NCBI RefSeq assembly: GCF_014773265.1 | Contig: NZ_JACWMY010000015.1 | Location: 62,001 to 126,000 of the forward strand | DNA length: 64,000 nt | Direction: 5' to 3' | DNA from: Mucilaginibacter pankratovii | GTDB lineage: Bacteria > Bacteroidota > Bacteroidia > Sphingobacteriales > Sphingobacteriaceae | Shown here: piece by piece, positions 17,283 through 25,860 of the stretch | Position numbering within the stretch: the first letter of the stretch is position 1 | Layout: every line of letters begins with the position of its first letter | Translations under genes and position numbers: made by a program | The notes under the pieces: generated by a model | The model's database searches: none | What the model saw: the letters and a program-made list of their open reading frames with translations, nothing else | What the model was told of the DNA's origin: nothing

Positions 17283-17933
17283 ATGGCAACTACCGAAAGT
17301 ATTCAGAAAGCATATATAGATTTTGTATTGACCGAGGGCACACAGCCCAAATCGGTTTATGTGTTTGCTAAACAGAACGAAATGGCTGAGGAAGAATTTT
17401 ATAAATTCTTTGGCTCGTTTGATGCTGTTGAGCAAAGCGTTTGGGCAGATCTGACCCACAAAACCCTCGCCGAGATCCGTAAGCAGGAAATTTGGCCGCA
17501 GTACTCGGCACGCGAAAAGGCGCTGTCGTTCTTCTACAGCTTTTTCGAACTGTTAAAAAGCAACCGCAGCTTTGCTGTTTACAGTATTAAAAAGCAGCGT
17601 GGTTTTGGTACGCCAAAGTTATTGGAACCTACTAAAGAGCTATTCGAAAGCTTCGCAGAAGGCATCCTTAACGAGGGCATCGAAACTTCAGAACTATCTG
17701 ATCGTAAGTTTTTCAGCAAACGCTATAAGGATGCCCTTTGGGTACAGTTTGGCTTTGTGCTTAACTTTTGGATCAACGATGATTCCGCCGGTTTTGAGAA
17801 AACCGATGAGGCGATAGAAAAAGGTGTAAATGTAACATTCGACCTGTTCCAGCGCTCGCCGATAGATAACCTGTTTGAATACGGCAAGTTTTTGGCTAAG
17901 AATGGTGGGTTGAAGGAGAAGATGGGGTTTTAG
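17283..17933 (+). CDS. TetR-family-like transcriptional regulator
   Basis: 216 residues from the ATG at 17283. Residues 1-50 (IQKAYIDFVLTEGTQPKSVYVFAKQNEMAEEEFYKFFGSFDAVE) form a TetR-type helix-turn-helix, with the usual EEEFYKFFGS recognition end. The remainder is an all-helical ligand domain. It is placed between the SDR and the HAD and ABC1 genes on the same strand and is the only dedicated regulator within the photolyase neighbourhood, so it is a candidate local regulator. Its stop codon abuts the repeat element at 17936. Ligand unknown. Confidence 0.8.
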   Translation: MATTESIQKAYIDFVLTEGTQPKSVYVFAKQNEMAEEEFYKFFGSFDAVEQSVWADLTHKTLAEIRKQEIWPQYSAREKALSFFYSFFELLKSNRSFAVYSIKKQRGFGTPKLLEPTKELFESFAEGILNEGIETSELSDRKFFSKRYKDALWVQFGFVLNFWINDDSAGFEKTDEAIEKGVNVTFDLFQRSPIDNLFEYGKFLAKNGGLKEKMGF

Positions 17934-17935
17934 GC

Positions 17936-18051
17936 GCCTCACCCCCAACCCCTCTCCAAAGGAGCGGGGCTTAAAAACATTTGATGAACAAAAATCCTTT
18001 CCCGAATAATAAAAGCACAGTCTTCTCCTTTGGAGAGGACTTAAGTGAGGC
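17936..18051. repeat. MITE/REP-like element overlapping the start of the HAD gene
   Basis: 116-bp element whose left arm (17936-17964, GCCTCACCCC... CCTCTCCAAAGGAG) and right arm (18025-18051, CTCCTTTGGAGAGG...GTGAGGC) are imperfect inverted copies. It belongs to the same CTCACCCC/CCCTCTC wording as the element at 3852-3982. It begins 3 bp after the TetR stop and its right arm lies inside the open reading frame of the HAD phosphatase. Confidence 0.75.
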
Positions 18052-18709
18052 TTCCTCTGGTTTCGCCGCTATTTTTGATATGGATGGCACCCTTATCGAT
18101 AATACACCTTTTCATTACAAAGCCTGGCAACTGCTATTTAAAAAATACAACATGCCCGAGCTTAGTCGCGAGACTTATAAAGGTGAAATAAGCGGTGTGC
18201 CAATTGCCAACACCGTAAGGCGCTATTTTGCTGATGCGGATGAAAGCCTGATCAAAACCATAGCCCACGAAAAGCAGGCCTTTTACCAGCAGGAGTTCCT
18301 ACCTTTTTTGCGGCCGATAAATGGTTTGGAGAATTTCCTGGTAGAACTGAAGGGTGCGGGGATTAAAATGGCGGTTGCCACCTCATCAGACATGGCGGAT
18401 GTCGATTTCATTTTTGATACCATCCCCATTCGCCAATATTTTGATGCCATTGTAACCGGGGATATGGTGAATGAACCAAAACCGAGCCCTCAGATATTTT
18501 TTAAAGCCGCCGAATTGTTGAACACGCCGCCCGCAAAATGCATCGTGTTTGAGGATTCTACATCGGGCTTGCAGGCGGGTAATAATGCAGGCATGAAGGT
18601 TGTAGGCATAACAACCAGTCACCCCGCCGAAACGGTTGCCAGGGTAGCCAGCCTGGTTATAAATGATTATGCCGATAGCAGTCTGCAAAAACTGGCTGCA
18701 TTATTTTGA
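17984..18709 (+). CDS. HAD-superfamily phosphatase (beta-phosphoglucomutase-like) with repeat-encoded N-terminus
   Basis: 241 residues. HAD motif I is FDMDGTLID (nucleophile Asp and acid/base Asp); motif II is ATSSD; motif III/IV is KPSPQIFFKAAELL and VFEDSTSGLQAG. The helical cap with HYKAWQLLFKKY fits the beta-PGM-like group acting on small sugar phosphates. The only in-frame ATG is at 17984, inside the repeat element, so about the first 23 residues (MNKNPFPNNKSTVFSFGEDL and following) are repeat-derived and not part of the fold. It sits between TetR and ABC1 genes, 9 bp from the next. Confidence 0.9.
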   Translation: MNKNPFPNNKSTVFSFGEDLSEASSGFAAIFDMDGTLIDNTPFHYKAWQLLFKKYNMPELSRETYKGEISGVPIANTVRRYFADADESLIKTIAHEKQAFYQQEFLPFLRPINGLENFLVELKGAGIKMAVATSSDMADVDFIFDTIPIRQYFDAIVTGDMVNEPKPSPQIFFKAAELLNTPPAKCIVFEDSTSGLQAGNNAGMKVVGITTSHPAETVARVASLVINDYADSSLQKLAALF

Positions 18710-18718
18710 TGAGTAATT

Positions 18719-20047
18719 ATGAGCGACAATACAGCTAAAGAACAAAACAGTATACCTACCAGCAAGGTGGAACGCAGCGCCAAATTTGTAAAAACCGGTT
18801 TTAAAATTGGTGGCAACTATATAAAGCACTACTCCAAAAAACTCTTCAACCCGGAGATGGATAAATCCGAATTGAACGAGGATAACGCTACGGATATTTA
18901 CCAATCGCTTAGCGAGCTTAAAGGCAGCGCCCTAAAAGTGGCGCAAATGCTAAGCATGGATAAAAACCTACTGCCTCAAGCCTATGTAGATAAATTCACG
19001 CAGTCGCAGTATAACGCGCCACCTTTATCCGGGCCGCTGATTGTGCAAACGTTTAAAAAATATTTTGGCAAGGAGCCCGGGCAGATCTACGATAAATTCA
19101 ATATTCGCTCTACCAATGCCGCATCTATCGGCCAGGTACACCAGGCGGAACTGAAGGGCAAAAAACTGGCAATAAAAATTCAATACCCGGGCGTTGGCGA
19201 TTCCATCTCGTCGGATCTGAAGCTTATTAAACCCTTCGCCTTCCGGATGCTGGGCATGAGCGAAAAGGAATTGAACATTTACATGATGGAGGTGGAAGAA
19301 CGCCTGCTGGAAGAAACCGATTATGAATTAGAAGTGCGCCGTTCGATAGAATTTTCGGAAGCATGCGCCAATTTAAATAACGTGGTGTTCCCCAAATACT
19401 ACCCCGAGCTATCCAGCAAACGTATTATTACCATGGACTGGCTGCAAGGCAAACACCTGCGCGAGTTTTTAGCCACCAACCCTTCACAAGAGCTGCGCGA
19501 TCAGATAGGCCAGGCGCTTTGGGATTTTTACAACTTTCAGCAGCACGAATTGCGCGCCGTACATGCCGACCCGCATCCCGGCAACTTTATGATAACGCCC
19601 GATGGTAAACTGGGCGTGATAGATTTTGGCTGTATCAAAGTAATGCCGGAGGATTTTTATTACCCTTTCTTCGCGCTTACCTCTACCAATTTATTCGAAA
19701 GTAAGGAAGATACCATCAAGGCCTTCCGCAAGCTGGAGATGATATTGCCCAACGATACCCCGGCGCAGATAGAGTTTTATTACACCATGTTTAAGCAAAT
19801 GATAGGCTTATTTGCCAAACCCTATATCACCAATGAGTTTGATTTTGGCGAAAAGGCGTTTTTTGATGAACTGTTTGGCTTTGGCGAAAAGGTATCCAAA
19901 ATGCCCGAGTTTAAGCAGGCGCGCGGCGTAAAGCATTTCATCTATGTAAACCGCACCAATTTTGGCCTGTATAACATCCTGCACGAATTAAAAGCAAAGG
20001 TAAAAACCGATACTTATAAGCCGCATGTGGAAGCAGTTGGCACTTAG
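18719..20047 (+). CDS. ABC1/UbiB (AarF)-family atypical kinase
   Basis: 442 residues. It has the ABC1 N-terminal extension with LKGSALKVAQMLSMD (KxGQ-like segment, here KVAQ), the Ala-rich nucleotide loop AASIGQVHQAEL, catalytic HADPHPGNFMI and metal-binding VIDFGCIK. ABC1 proteins are ATPase/kinases that support quinone and lipid metabolism. No transmembrane tail is obvious. It follows the HAD gene by 9 bp and is likely co-transcribed. The Gly-to-Ala change within KxGQ is a variation to note, although position assignment is by eye. Confidence 0.9.
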   Translation: MSDNTAKEQNSIPTSKVERSAKFVKTGFKIGGNYIKHYSKKLFNPEMDKSELNEDNATDIYQSLSELKGSALKVAQMLSMDKNLLPQAYVDKFTQSQYNAPPLSGPLIVQTFKKYFGKEPGQIYDKFNIRSTNAASIGQVHQAELKGKKLAIKIQYPGVGDSISSDLKLIKPFAFRMLGMSEKELNIYMMEVEERLLEETDYELEVRRSIEFSEACANLNNVVFPKYYPELSSKRIITMDWLQGKHLREFLATNPSQELRDQIGQALWDFYNFQQHELRAVHADPHPGNFMITPDGKLGVIDFGCIKVMPEDFYYPFFALTSTNLFESKEDTIKAFRKLEMILPNDTPAQIEFYYTMFKQMIGLFAKPYITNEFDFGEKAFFDELFGFGEKVSKMPEFKQARGVKHFIYVNRTNFGLYNILHELKAKVKTDTYKPHVEAVGT

Positions 20048-20101
20048 TAGCAGCTTGCAGCTATTGATTGTTTGCAATATATTTGATAAAACCTTTTCAA
20101 C

Positions 20102-20668
20102 ATGAAACGCCTGCCCCTGATTGCCTGTACGATGCTTGCCTTTGTTGCTTGCAAAAACAAGCCTGCACTGCCGCAAGCGCACGATATTGACTCGCTAACC
20201 ATAAAGCAGGCTAACTACGTTTCTACAAAGGCCACCCACAAACCGGAAGTAGACACGCCCGAAAACATCGACCAGTTAGACCAATATGCAGATTACTACA
20301 TAGTAGTTGCCGACACAGGTAAAAACTACTATGCCCTAAGGGAAAACATGCTGAAACTGCATGATACTACTGGTATTATTATAGATACCATGAATCGCTA
20401 CTATAATAAAAAGAAAGACCTTATTATGGTGCCCGAAGACGATGCAGACGATATAATTGCGGGAGATTATTATCCAAGGCGCGACCCATCTAAAACCCTA
20501 AGCCTCGAATATCTGAATATTTACAAACAGGATTCAAAAAGAAATACTATTGCCTTGGTAACGGGCATTTATGATAACAAAGCCAGCGCAGATAGTGCGC
20601 TTAAATTATTGCCCGGCAATAAGGCCTTTGCCTTTAAGGGAAAAGTTTACGTAGGCTGCCTGCATTAA
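20102..20668 (+). CDS. Lipoprotein, function unknown
   Basis: 188 residues. MKRLPLIACTMLAFVAC is a lipoprotein signal peptide with lipobox FVAC (Cys17). The mature part is acidic and polar (DDADDIIAGDYYPRRD). Its C-terminal 45 residues (TIALVTGIYDNKASADSALKLL ... AFAFKGKVYVGCLH) resemble a small beta-alpha-beta unit like SPOR repeats, though not convincingly. It lies 54 bp downstream of the ABC1 gene. No specific family recognised. Confidence 0.6.
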   Translation: MKRLPLIACTMLAFVACKNKPALPQAHDIDSLTIKQANYVSTKATHKPEVDTPENIDQLDQYADYYIVVADTGKNYYALRENMLKLHDTTGIIIDTMNRYYNKKKDLIMVPEDDADDIIAGDYYPRRDPSKTLSLEYLNIYKQDSKRNTIALVTGIYDNKASADSALKLLPGNKAFAFKGKVYVGCLH

Positions 20669-20670
20669 AT

Positions 20671-20883
20671 TTAAATGTAATTCACTATCGCTACTAACGA
20701 CAAGCCGAAAGTTGCTATCCAGCTGATAACAGATTTTACGTACCATGCCTCAATTTCGGCAACGCGGCCGGTGCCGGCGTACGATTTTGATTTGCGGTTG
20801 CAATAGTAGCCGTAAGTAACAAGGCCCGTCATAGCCAGGGCGAAAAAACAAATTAATAACTTTTGGAAGTCGTTTGTTAGCAT
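20671..20883 (-). CDS. Small two-span membrane protein
   Basis: 70 residues with two hydrophobic helices, about residues 8-26 (LLICFFALAMTGLVTYGYY) and 49-69 (VISWIATFGLSLVAIVNYI), separated by a polar linker with RKSKSYAGTGRVAE. It converges on the lipoprotein gene with only 2 bp between the stop codons. No family recognised. The downstream 276 bp toward 21160 hold no gene that I can support. Confidence 0.5.
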   Translation of the reverse strand: MLTNDFQKLLICFFALAMTGLVTYGYYCNRKSKSYAGTGRVAEIEAWYVKSVISWIATFGLSLVAIVNYI

Positions 20884-21159
20884 ATTAGTTCTGATGATAG
20901 ATGTATACGTGTAAAATTAAAAATTGGATGCATCCATCACGCTTTTTATTCTATTAGGCAAAAATTTTACCAAATCGCACAATTGCGATTTTTGAATACT
21001 GGGCGTTTAAAAATCCTGATGATAAGTAAATATCCTCTTCAATCTCGCATAAATTTGGGGAATTACAGAACAGGTTGGGGCGCTTTGCCAAGTATAGGAT
21101 ATACGTACTCCTTATACCTCTATGTAAAACACACCCTTAATTTGGTTGTTGTATAACAA

Positions 21160-22608
21160 ATGAAAGTGTTACTTGCCGGTGCTAACGGATATATAGGTAC
21201 AAGGCTCATCCCCGTATTGCTGGAGAAGGGGCATAGTGTAGTATGCCTGGTGCGCGATAAGCGCCGCTTTCACGAACAGAACGACTACAGCGACCGGGTT
21301 ACCCTCCTCACCGGCGATCTGCTGAAGGAAGAAAGCATAGAAGCCATTCCGCAGGATATCGATGCTGCATACTACCTGGTGCATTCTATGGCGCAGGCTG
21401 CCGATTTTGCAGCGCTGGAGGCGCTTTCATCACATAACTTTGCGCAGGCGCTTAATCAAACAAACTGCAAACAGGTAATTTATCTCAGCGGGATAGTGAA
21501 TGATACAGGCTTATCCAGTCACTTGCTCTCACGCAGGCATGTTGAAGATGTGCTGAAGGAGTGTAAGGCCGCCATCACCGTTTTAAGGGCGGCCATTATC
21601 GTCGGCTCGGGCAGCTCCTCCTTTGAAATTATTCGCGACCTGACGGAGAAGCTCCCCATCATGACCGTTCCGCGCTGGGTGAACACCAAATGCCAGCCCA
21701 TCGCTATCCGCGATGTATTGGGCTATTTGGAAGGCGTACTGCTGAACGAAAAGGCTTTCGATAAAACCTTCGACATTGGCGGGCCGGATATCCTCAGCTT
21801 TAAACAAATGATGTTGGTTTACGCCAAAGTGCGTAAGCTAAAGAGGTATATTATTACTATCCCATTTCTCTCGCCAAAAATCTCATCGTACTGGCTGTAC
21901 TTTGTCACTTCTACCAGTTATTCGCTTGCGCAGAGCCTGGTAGATAGCATGAAGAACGAAACCATCATGAAAGATCATGATATTGATAATGTAGTAAAGC
22001 GCGATTGCCTTGGCTACGAGGAAGCGCTGCAACTCGCCTTTAAAAAGATAGAACAAAATTCCATTGTAAGCAGTTGGAAGGATGCCCTGAATAATGGCTA
22101 CCTTACCTCGGGCTTTATGGACCAGATAAAAGTACCTCAAAACGGCACGCTGGAATACAAGGTAAAACAACCTTTTAGTCGCGATGGAGCCGAGGTATTA
22201 AAAAATATTATGGCTATTGGCGGCAGTCGCGGCTGGTATTATTGGGATTGGATCTGGAGCATCCGCGGTTTTTTGGATAAGCTTTTCGGTGGCGTAGGCA
22301 GCAGAAGGGGGCGTACCAGTAACATCAATGTTTCGCCCGGCGATGTGATAGATTTTTGGCGGGTATTGCTTGCCGACAAGATCAACCGCCGCCTGTTGCT
22401 CTATGCCGAAATGAAGTTACCCGGCGAGGCCTGGCTGGAGTTTAAAATTATTGAACGCAATGGCCGTACTTTTCTCAGCCAGGTAGCTACCTTTAGGCCC
22501 CGCGGACTTTGGGGCCGTATGTACTGGTACCTGATGTGGCCCTTCCACCTGTTTATATTTAAAGGAATGGCCAAAAGGATCGTAAATTTTGGAGAAGTTC
22601 ATGGTTGA
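21160..22608 (+). CDS. SDR epimerase-like protein with C-terminal DUF2867 domain
   Basis: 482 residues. The N-terminal atypical SDR begins VLLAGANGYIGTRLIPVLL (GxxGxxG) and continues with YYLVHSMAQA and IYLSGIV; residues 1-290 form the NAD(P)-binding part. Residues 325-480 match the DUF2867 pattern (GGSRGWYYWDWIWSIRGFLDKLFGGVGSRRGR and RALLLYAEMKLPGEAWLEF-like). This two-domain protein is often found beside photolyase genes. Its last codons (V-H-G-stop) lie inside the left arm of a repeat. It starts the second half of the photolyase neighbourhood, with TIGR01777 and CPD photolyase genes downstream. Confidence 0.88.
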   Translation: MKVLLAGANGYIGTRLIPVLLEKGHSVVCLVRDKRRFHEQNDYSDRVTLLTGDLLKEESIEAIPQDIDAAYYLVHSMAQAADFAALEALSSHNFAQALNQTNCKQVIYLSGIVNDTGLSSHLLSRRHVEDVLKECKAAITVLRAAIIVGSGSSSFEIIRDLTEKLPIMTVPRWVNTKCQPIAIRDVLGYLEGVLLNEKAFDKTFDIGGPDILSFKQMMLVYAKVRKLKRYIITIPFLSPKISSYWLYFVTSTSYSLAQSLVDSMKNETIMKDHDIDNVVKRDCLGYEEALQLAFKKIEQNSIVSSWKDALNNGYLTSGFMDQIKVPQNGTLEYKVKQPFSRDGAEVLKNIMAIGGSRGWYYWDWIWSIRGFLDKLFGGVGSRRGRTSNINVSPGDVIDFWRVLLADKINRRLLLYAEMKLPGEAWLEFKIIERNGRTFLSQVATFRPRGLWGRMYWYLMWPFHLFIFKGMAKRIVNFGEVHG

Positions 22609-22685
22609 TGGTAGCTGCTATTCGGTTACCATAAACTATAACCCAAAAATATCTTACTATGAACTATCATCTATGAACCATGAAC
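22598..22685. repeat. Inverted-repeat element overlapping the end of the DUF2867 gene
   Basis: GTTCATGGTTGAT (22598-22610) pairs with ATGAACCATGAAC (22673-22685), 12 of 13 positions. The left arm contains the last two sense codons and stop of the upstream gene. Similar words (GTTGATGGTTCATAG, CTATGAACCATCA) recur at 26931-27050, pointing to a dispersed element family. Confidence 0.6.
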
Positions 22686-22692
22686 TAACAAC

Positions 22693-23598
22693 ATGAATAA
22701 AAACATACTCATCACCGGCGGCTCGGGGCTTTTGGGGAAACAGCTTACAGAGGAATTATTGAGCAAGGGCCACACAGTAAGCCACCTTAGCCGCAGCAAA
22801 GGCAAAAACCCCAAAGTGAAAACTTTTTTATGGGATGTGGAAAAGGGGCAGATAGACGAGCATTGCATTGATGGTGTAGATACCATTATCCACCTTGCCG
22901 GCGCGGGTATTGCCGATAAACGCTGGACGGAAGAGCGCAAGCGCGAGATTGTAGAAAGCCGCACCAGATCCATCGGCCTGGTGTACGAGCTGATGAAGGC
23001 CAAGGCTAACCGCGTACATACCGTTATCTCCGCGTCCGGCGTGGGTTATTACAGCAACCGTGGCGACGTCGTATTAACCGAAGAAAGCGAACCCGCGCAC
23101 GATTTTATTGGCACCTGCTGTATCGATTGGGAAAAAGCGGTAGATGAGGGTAAAGAACTGGGGTTACGGGTGCTAAAATTCCGCACCGGCGTTGTCCTCA
23201 CCACCGATGGCGGTGCCCTGCCGCAACTGGCAATGCCAATAAAATTTGGCATCGGCTCGGCCTTGGGCACCGGCAAACAATGGATCCCGTGGATCCATCA
23301 CCGCGATGTGTTAGATATGTATATGCTGGTGCTGGATGATGAAAAACTAACAGGCGTGTACATTATGGCTGCGCCAAACCCGGTAACCAATGCCGATTTA
23401 ACCAAAGCAGTTGCCAGGCAGCTGAAACGACCGCTTTGGGCACCAAAAGTACCGGCGCTTTTAATCAAGTTGCTTTTTGGCGAAATGGCTACAATTGTGT
23501 TAGGCAGCACCCGCATATCGGCCCAAAAAATAATGGATGCCGGCTTCAAATTCCAATACCCCGATATAACATCGGCACTGCAAGAAATTTATGGATAA
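22693..23598 (+). CDS. TIGR01777-family epimerase/oxidoreductase (SulA-like)
   Basis: 301 residues. NILITGGSGLLGKQLTEELL is the Rossmann motif; HLAGAGIADKRWTEERKREI and SASGVGYYSNRGD carry the family signature, and the C-terminal half is the DUF1731-like WAPKVPALLIKLLFGEMATIVLGS segment. Members are NADP-dependent epimerase-like proteins of unknown substrate. The last 8 bp overlap the start of the photolyase gene, so the two are translationally coupled. Located 85 bp after the DUF2867 protein gene, on the far side of a repeat element. Confidence 0.92.
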   Translation: MNKNILITGGSGLLGKQLTEELLSKGHTVSHLSRSKGKNPKVKTFLWDVEKGQIDEHCIDGVDTIIHLAGAGIADKRWTEERKREIVESRTRSIGLVYELMKAKANRVHTVISASGVGYYSNRGDVVLTEESEPAHDFIGTCCIDWEKAVDEGKELGLRVLKFRTGVVLTTDGGALPQLAMPIKFGIGSALGTGKQWIPWIHHRDVLDMYMLVLDDEKLTGVYIMAAPNPVTNADLTKAVARQLKRPLWAPKVPALLIKLLFGEMATIVLGSTRISAQKIMDAGFKFQYPDITSALQEIYG

Positions 23599-24898
23599 CA
23601 CAGCTATAACAATTTTTTGGTTCCGCCGCGACTTGCGCATAGCAGATAACGCCGGACTTTACCGTGCACTTAAAAGCGGCAGCCCGGTGCTCCCGCTTTT
23701 TATTTTTGATAAAGAGATATTGACGCAACTGGAAGATAAGGACGACGCACGCGTAACTTTTATCTATAATACTATAGACGAACTAAAGTCGGCTTTTAAT
23801 AAAAGCGGCAGCGACCTTGAAGTGATTTACGATACGCCCGAACACGCTTTTACCCGGCTGATAAAAGACCATAAAGTTGCCGCAGTTTATACCAATCACG
23901 ATTATGAGCCCTACGCTGCGGCACGGGATGAGGCCATTAAACAATTATTAGCCAAACACCGTATCGATTTTAAAACCTTTAAAGACCAGGTAATATTTGA
24001 GCGGAACGAAGTAACCAAAGATGATGGCAAGCCCTACACCGTTTTCACACCCTATAAAAACAAATGGTATCAAAAGCTAAAGCCTTTTTATCTGAAGGCC
24101 TACCCTACTGTAAAATATTTAAAGAACCTATATCCATTTAAAGCATCACCCCCCCCCTTATTAACAGAAATGGGCTTTATTAAAAGTGATGCCGGGTTCC
24201 CGGGTACAGATTATGAAAAATTCATCGATGATTATGCTGGGAAGCGCGATTTCCCGGCGATAAAAGGCACATCACATATCGGGCTGCATCTGCGCTTTGG
24301 CACGGTAAGCATCAGGCAATGTGCCGCCGATGCCTTTGAGGCAAACGAGAAAACCTGGCTGAACGAATTGATATGGCGCGAGTTTTACATGATGGTGCTA
24401 TACCATTTCCCAAAAACAATGGACCATGCCTTTAAGCCCGAGTACGATAACATAAAATGGATAAACAACGAGCAGCAGTTTAAAGCCTGGTGCGATGGCG
24501 AAACAGGATACCCCCTGGTGGATGCAGGCATGCGCGAACTGAACGCCACTGGCTATATGCACAACCGGGTACGCATGGTGGTCGCCAGTTTTTTAAGTAA
24601 AGACTTGCTGATAGACTGGCGCTGGGGTGAACGCTACTTTGCACGTAAACTGTTAGATTATGAAATGGCCAGTAACGTAGGCGGCTGGCAATGGGCAGCA
24701 GGCAGTGGTACCGATGCAGCACCCTATTTCCGCATTTTTAACCCCGAATCGCAGCTTAAAAAGTTCGACCCGGAATTAGAATACGTAAAAAAATGGGTTC
24801 CAGAATATGCCGACTTCGGCAAATATCCAAAACCCATTGTAGATCACGCTTTTGCACGCGATAGGTGTTTAAAGGCCTTTAAAGCAGCCTTAACTTAA
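23591..24898 (+). CDS. phrB: CPD photolyase (class I)
   Basis: 435 residues. The N-terminal antenna domain begins FWFRRDLRIADNAGLYRAL. The FAD domain includes TSHIGLHLRFGTVSIRQ, LNELIWREFYMMVLYHFP, GYPLVDAGMRELNATGYMHNRVRM and NVGGWQWAAGSGTDAAPYFRIFNP, the WQWAAGxGxDAAPYFRIFNP motif diagnostic of class I CPD photolyases. It repairs cyclobutane pyrimidine dimers using blue light. It overlaps the TIGR01777 gene by 8 bp. Together with the cryptochrome DASH at 14940 it gives the cell two distinct photolyase-family proteins in one 10-kb region. Confidence 0.95.
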   Translation: MDNTAITIFWFRRDLRIADNAGLYRALKSGSPVLPLFIFDKEILTQLEDKDDARVTFIYNTIDELKSAFNKSGSDLEVIYDTPEHAFTRLIKDHKVAAVYTNHDYEPYAAARDEAIKQLLAKHRIDFKTFKDQVIFERNEVTKDDGKPYTVFTPYKNKWYQKLKPFYLKAYPTVKYLKNLYPFKASPPPLLTEMGFIKSDAGFPGTDYEKFIDDYAGKRDFPAIKGTSHIGLHLRFGTVSIRQCAADAFEANEKTWLNELIWREFYMMVLYHFPKTMDHAFKPEYDNIKWINNEQQFKAWCDGETGYPLVDAGMRELNATGYMHNRVRMVVASFLSKDLLIDWRWGERYFARKLLDYEMASNVGGWQWAAGSGTDAAPYFRIFNPESQLKKFDPELEYVKKWVPEYADFGKYPKPIVDHAFARDRCLKAFKAALT

Positions 24899-24900
24899 TA

Positions 24901-25854
24901 TTATTCTAACTGTGTTACCGTAGTTATCTGGAACTCGAACCTAAGTGGTGCGAACGACGGTATCGAACTTCCGGAAGGTGGAATATTACCATAACCCAGT
25001 CCCGATGGCAGTAGTAATGATATAGAGGTCCCGGCAGCAGCATGTTCTACCAAGCCTTCTCTCACACCCTTAACCAGGCCGGCAAGGCCATCGCTAACTG
25101 CCGGCGTAAATACATAGGCGGTAGTTTTGGATGCTTCGTCAAACGAAACTCCGTTTAATAATGCGCCAGTATACGTAGTGGTTACGATGGACAGATCATT
25201 GATCTCGCCAACTGTACCGGTACCCGGTGTAATTACTTTATAATATAAGCCCGAAGCTGTTTTAGTGTAACCACTTAAACTATTAGCGGTAAGATAATTG
25301 CGTATCACCAGGTCGTCGTACGCCGGCTGATCGTCAATTACGTGTACATAATACTCAAGCGATTGGTTACCTGCTATACGCGAATTTACGTTGGTAACAC
25401 TACCGGTACCATAACCGCTTTTGCCATAGGCAAGGTGCGAAGGTACCAACAGGCGCATACTTGCACCTTTATGTTTAAGTAAATTATATATGCCGGTTTG
25501 CAGGCCCTTTGGTAAACCATCTTGCGCCAGGTGGCCCAGGTAATCGTAAAAATGGTTGGCAATGGTATCGCTGGATGTATACTTACCATCAAAACTTTTC
25601 AGGGTAAAAACCAGCGAAAGCCTGTCAGAATATTCCAGGTTAGGGCCGCTGCCCGGGTTTAATATCTTGTAGTACATCCCGGTAGTATCGCCGCCAACAG
25701 TATCACGAATAAAACCAGTAAGGCTGTTTGCTGCAATGTAATTTTGGATCTGCTCCTCGTCGTATTCTTTTATAGTAGGGTCAACGGTATCTTTTCGGCA
25801 AGCGCTTAAGCCGGCTGCGGCGATCAATAAAAAAGTAAAAATCTTTTGTTTCAT
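24901..25854 (-). CDS. Lipoprotein with two FKBP-type peptidyl-prolyl isomerase domains
   Basis: 317 residues. Signal peptide with lipobox near LSAC (Cys19). Two FKBP-like units follow: about residues 55-185 (PGSGPNLEYSDRLSLVFTLKSFDGKY ... LLVPSHLAYGKSGYG) and 205-315 (PGTGTVGEINDLSIVTTTYTGALLNG ... LLPSGLGYGNIPPSG). Each is preceded by a similar YLTANSLSGY-type segment, which indicates an internal duplication. The first unit is less conserved. The gene starts 6 bp after the single-domain FKBP gene and is surely co-transcribed with it. Likely periplasmic, anchored to a membrane. Confidence 0.87.
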   Translation of the reverse strand: MKQKIFTFLLIAAAGLSACRKDTVDPTIKEYDEEQIQNYIAANSLTGFIRDTVGGDTTGMYYKILNPGSGPNLEYSDRLSLVFTLKSFDGKYTSSDTIANHFYDYLGHLAQDGLPKGLQTGIYNLLKHKGASMRLLVPSHLAYGKSGYGTGSVTNVNSRIAGNQSLEYYVHVIDDQPAYDDLVIRNYLTANSLSGYTKTASGLYYKVITPGTGTVGEINDLSIVTTTYTGALLNGVSFDEASKTTAYVFTPAVSDGLAGLVKGVREGLVEHAAAGTSISLLLPSGLGYGNIPPSGSSIPSFAPLRFEFQITTVTQLE

Positions 25855-25860
25855 CTAAAA

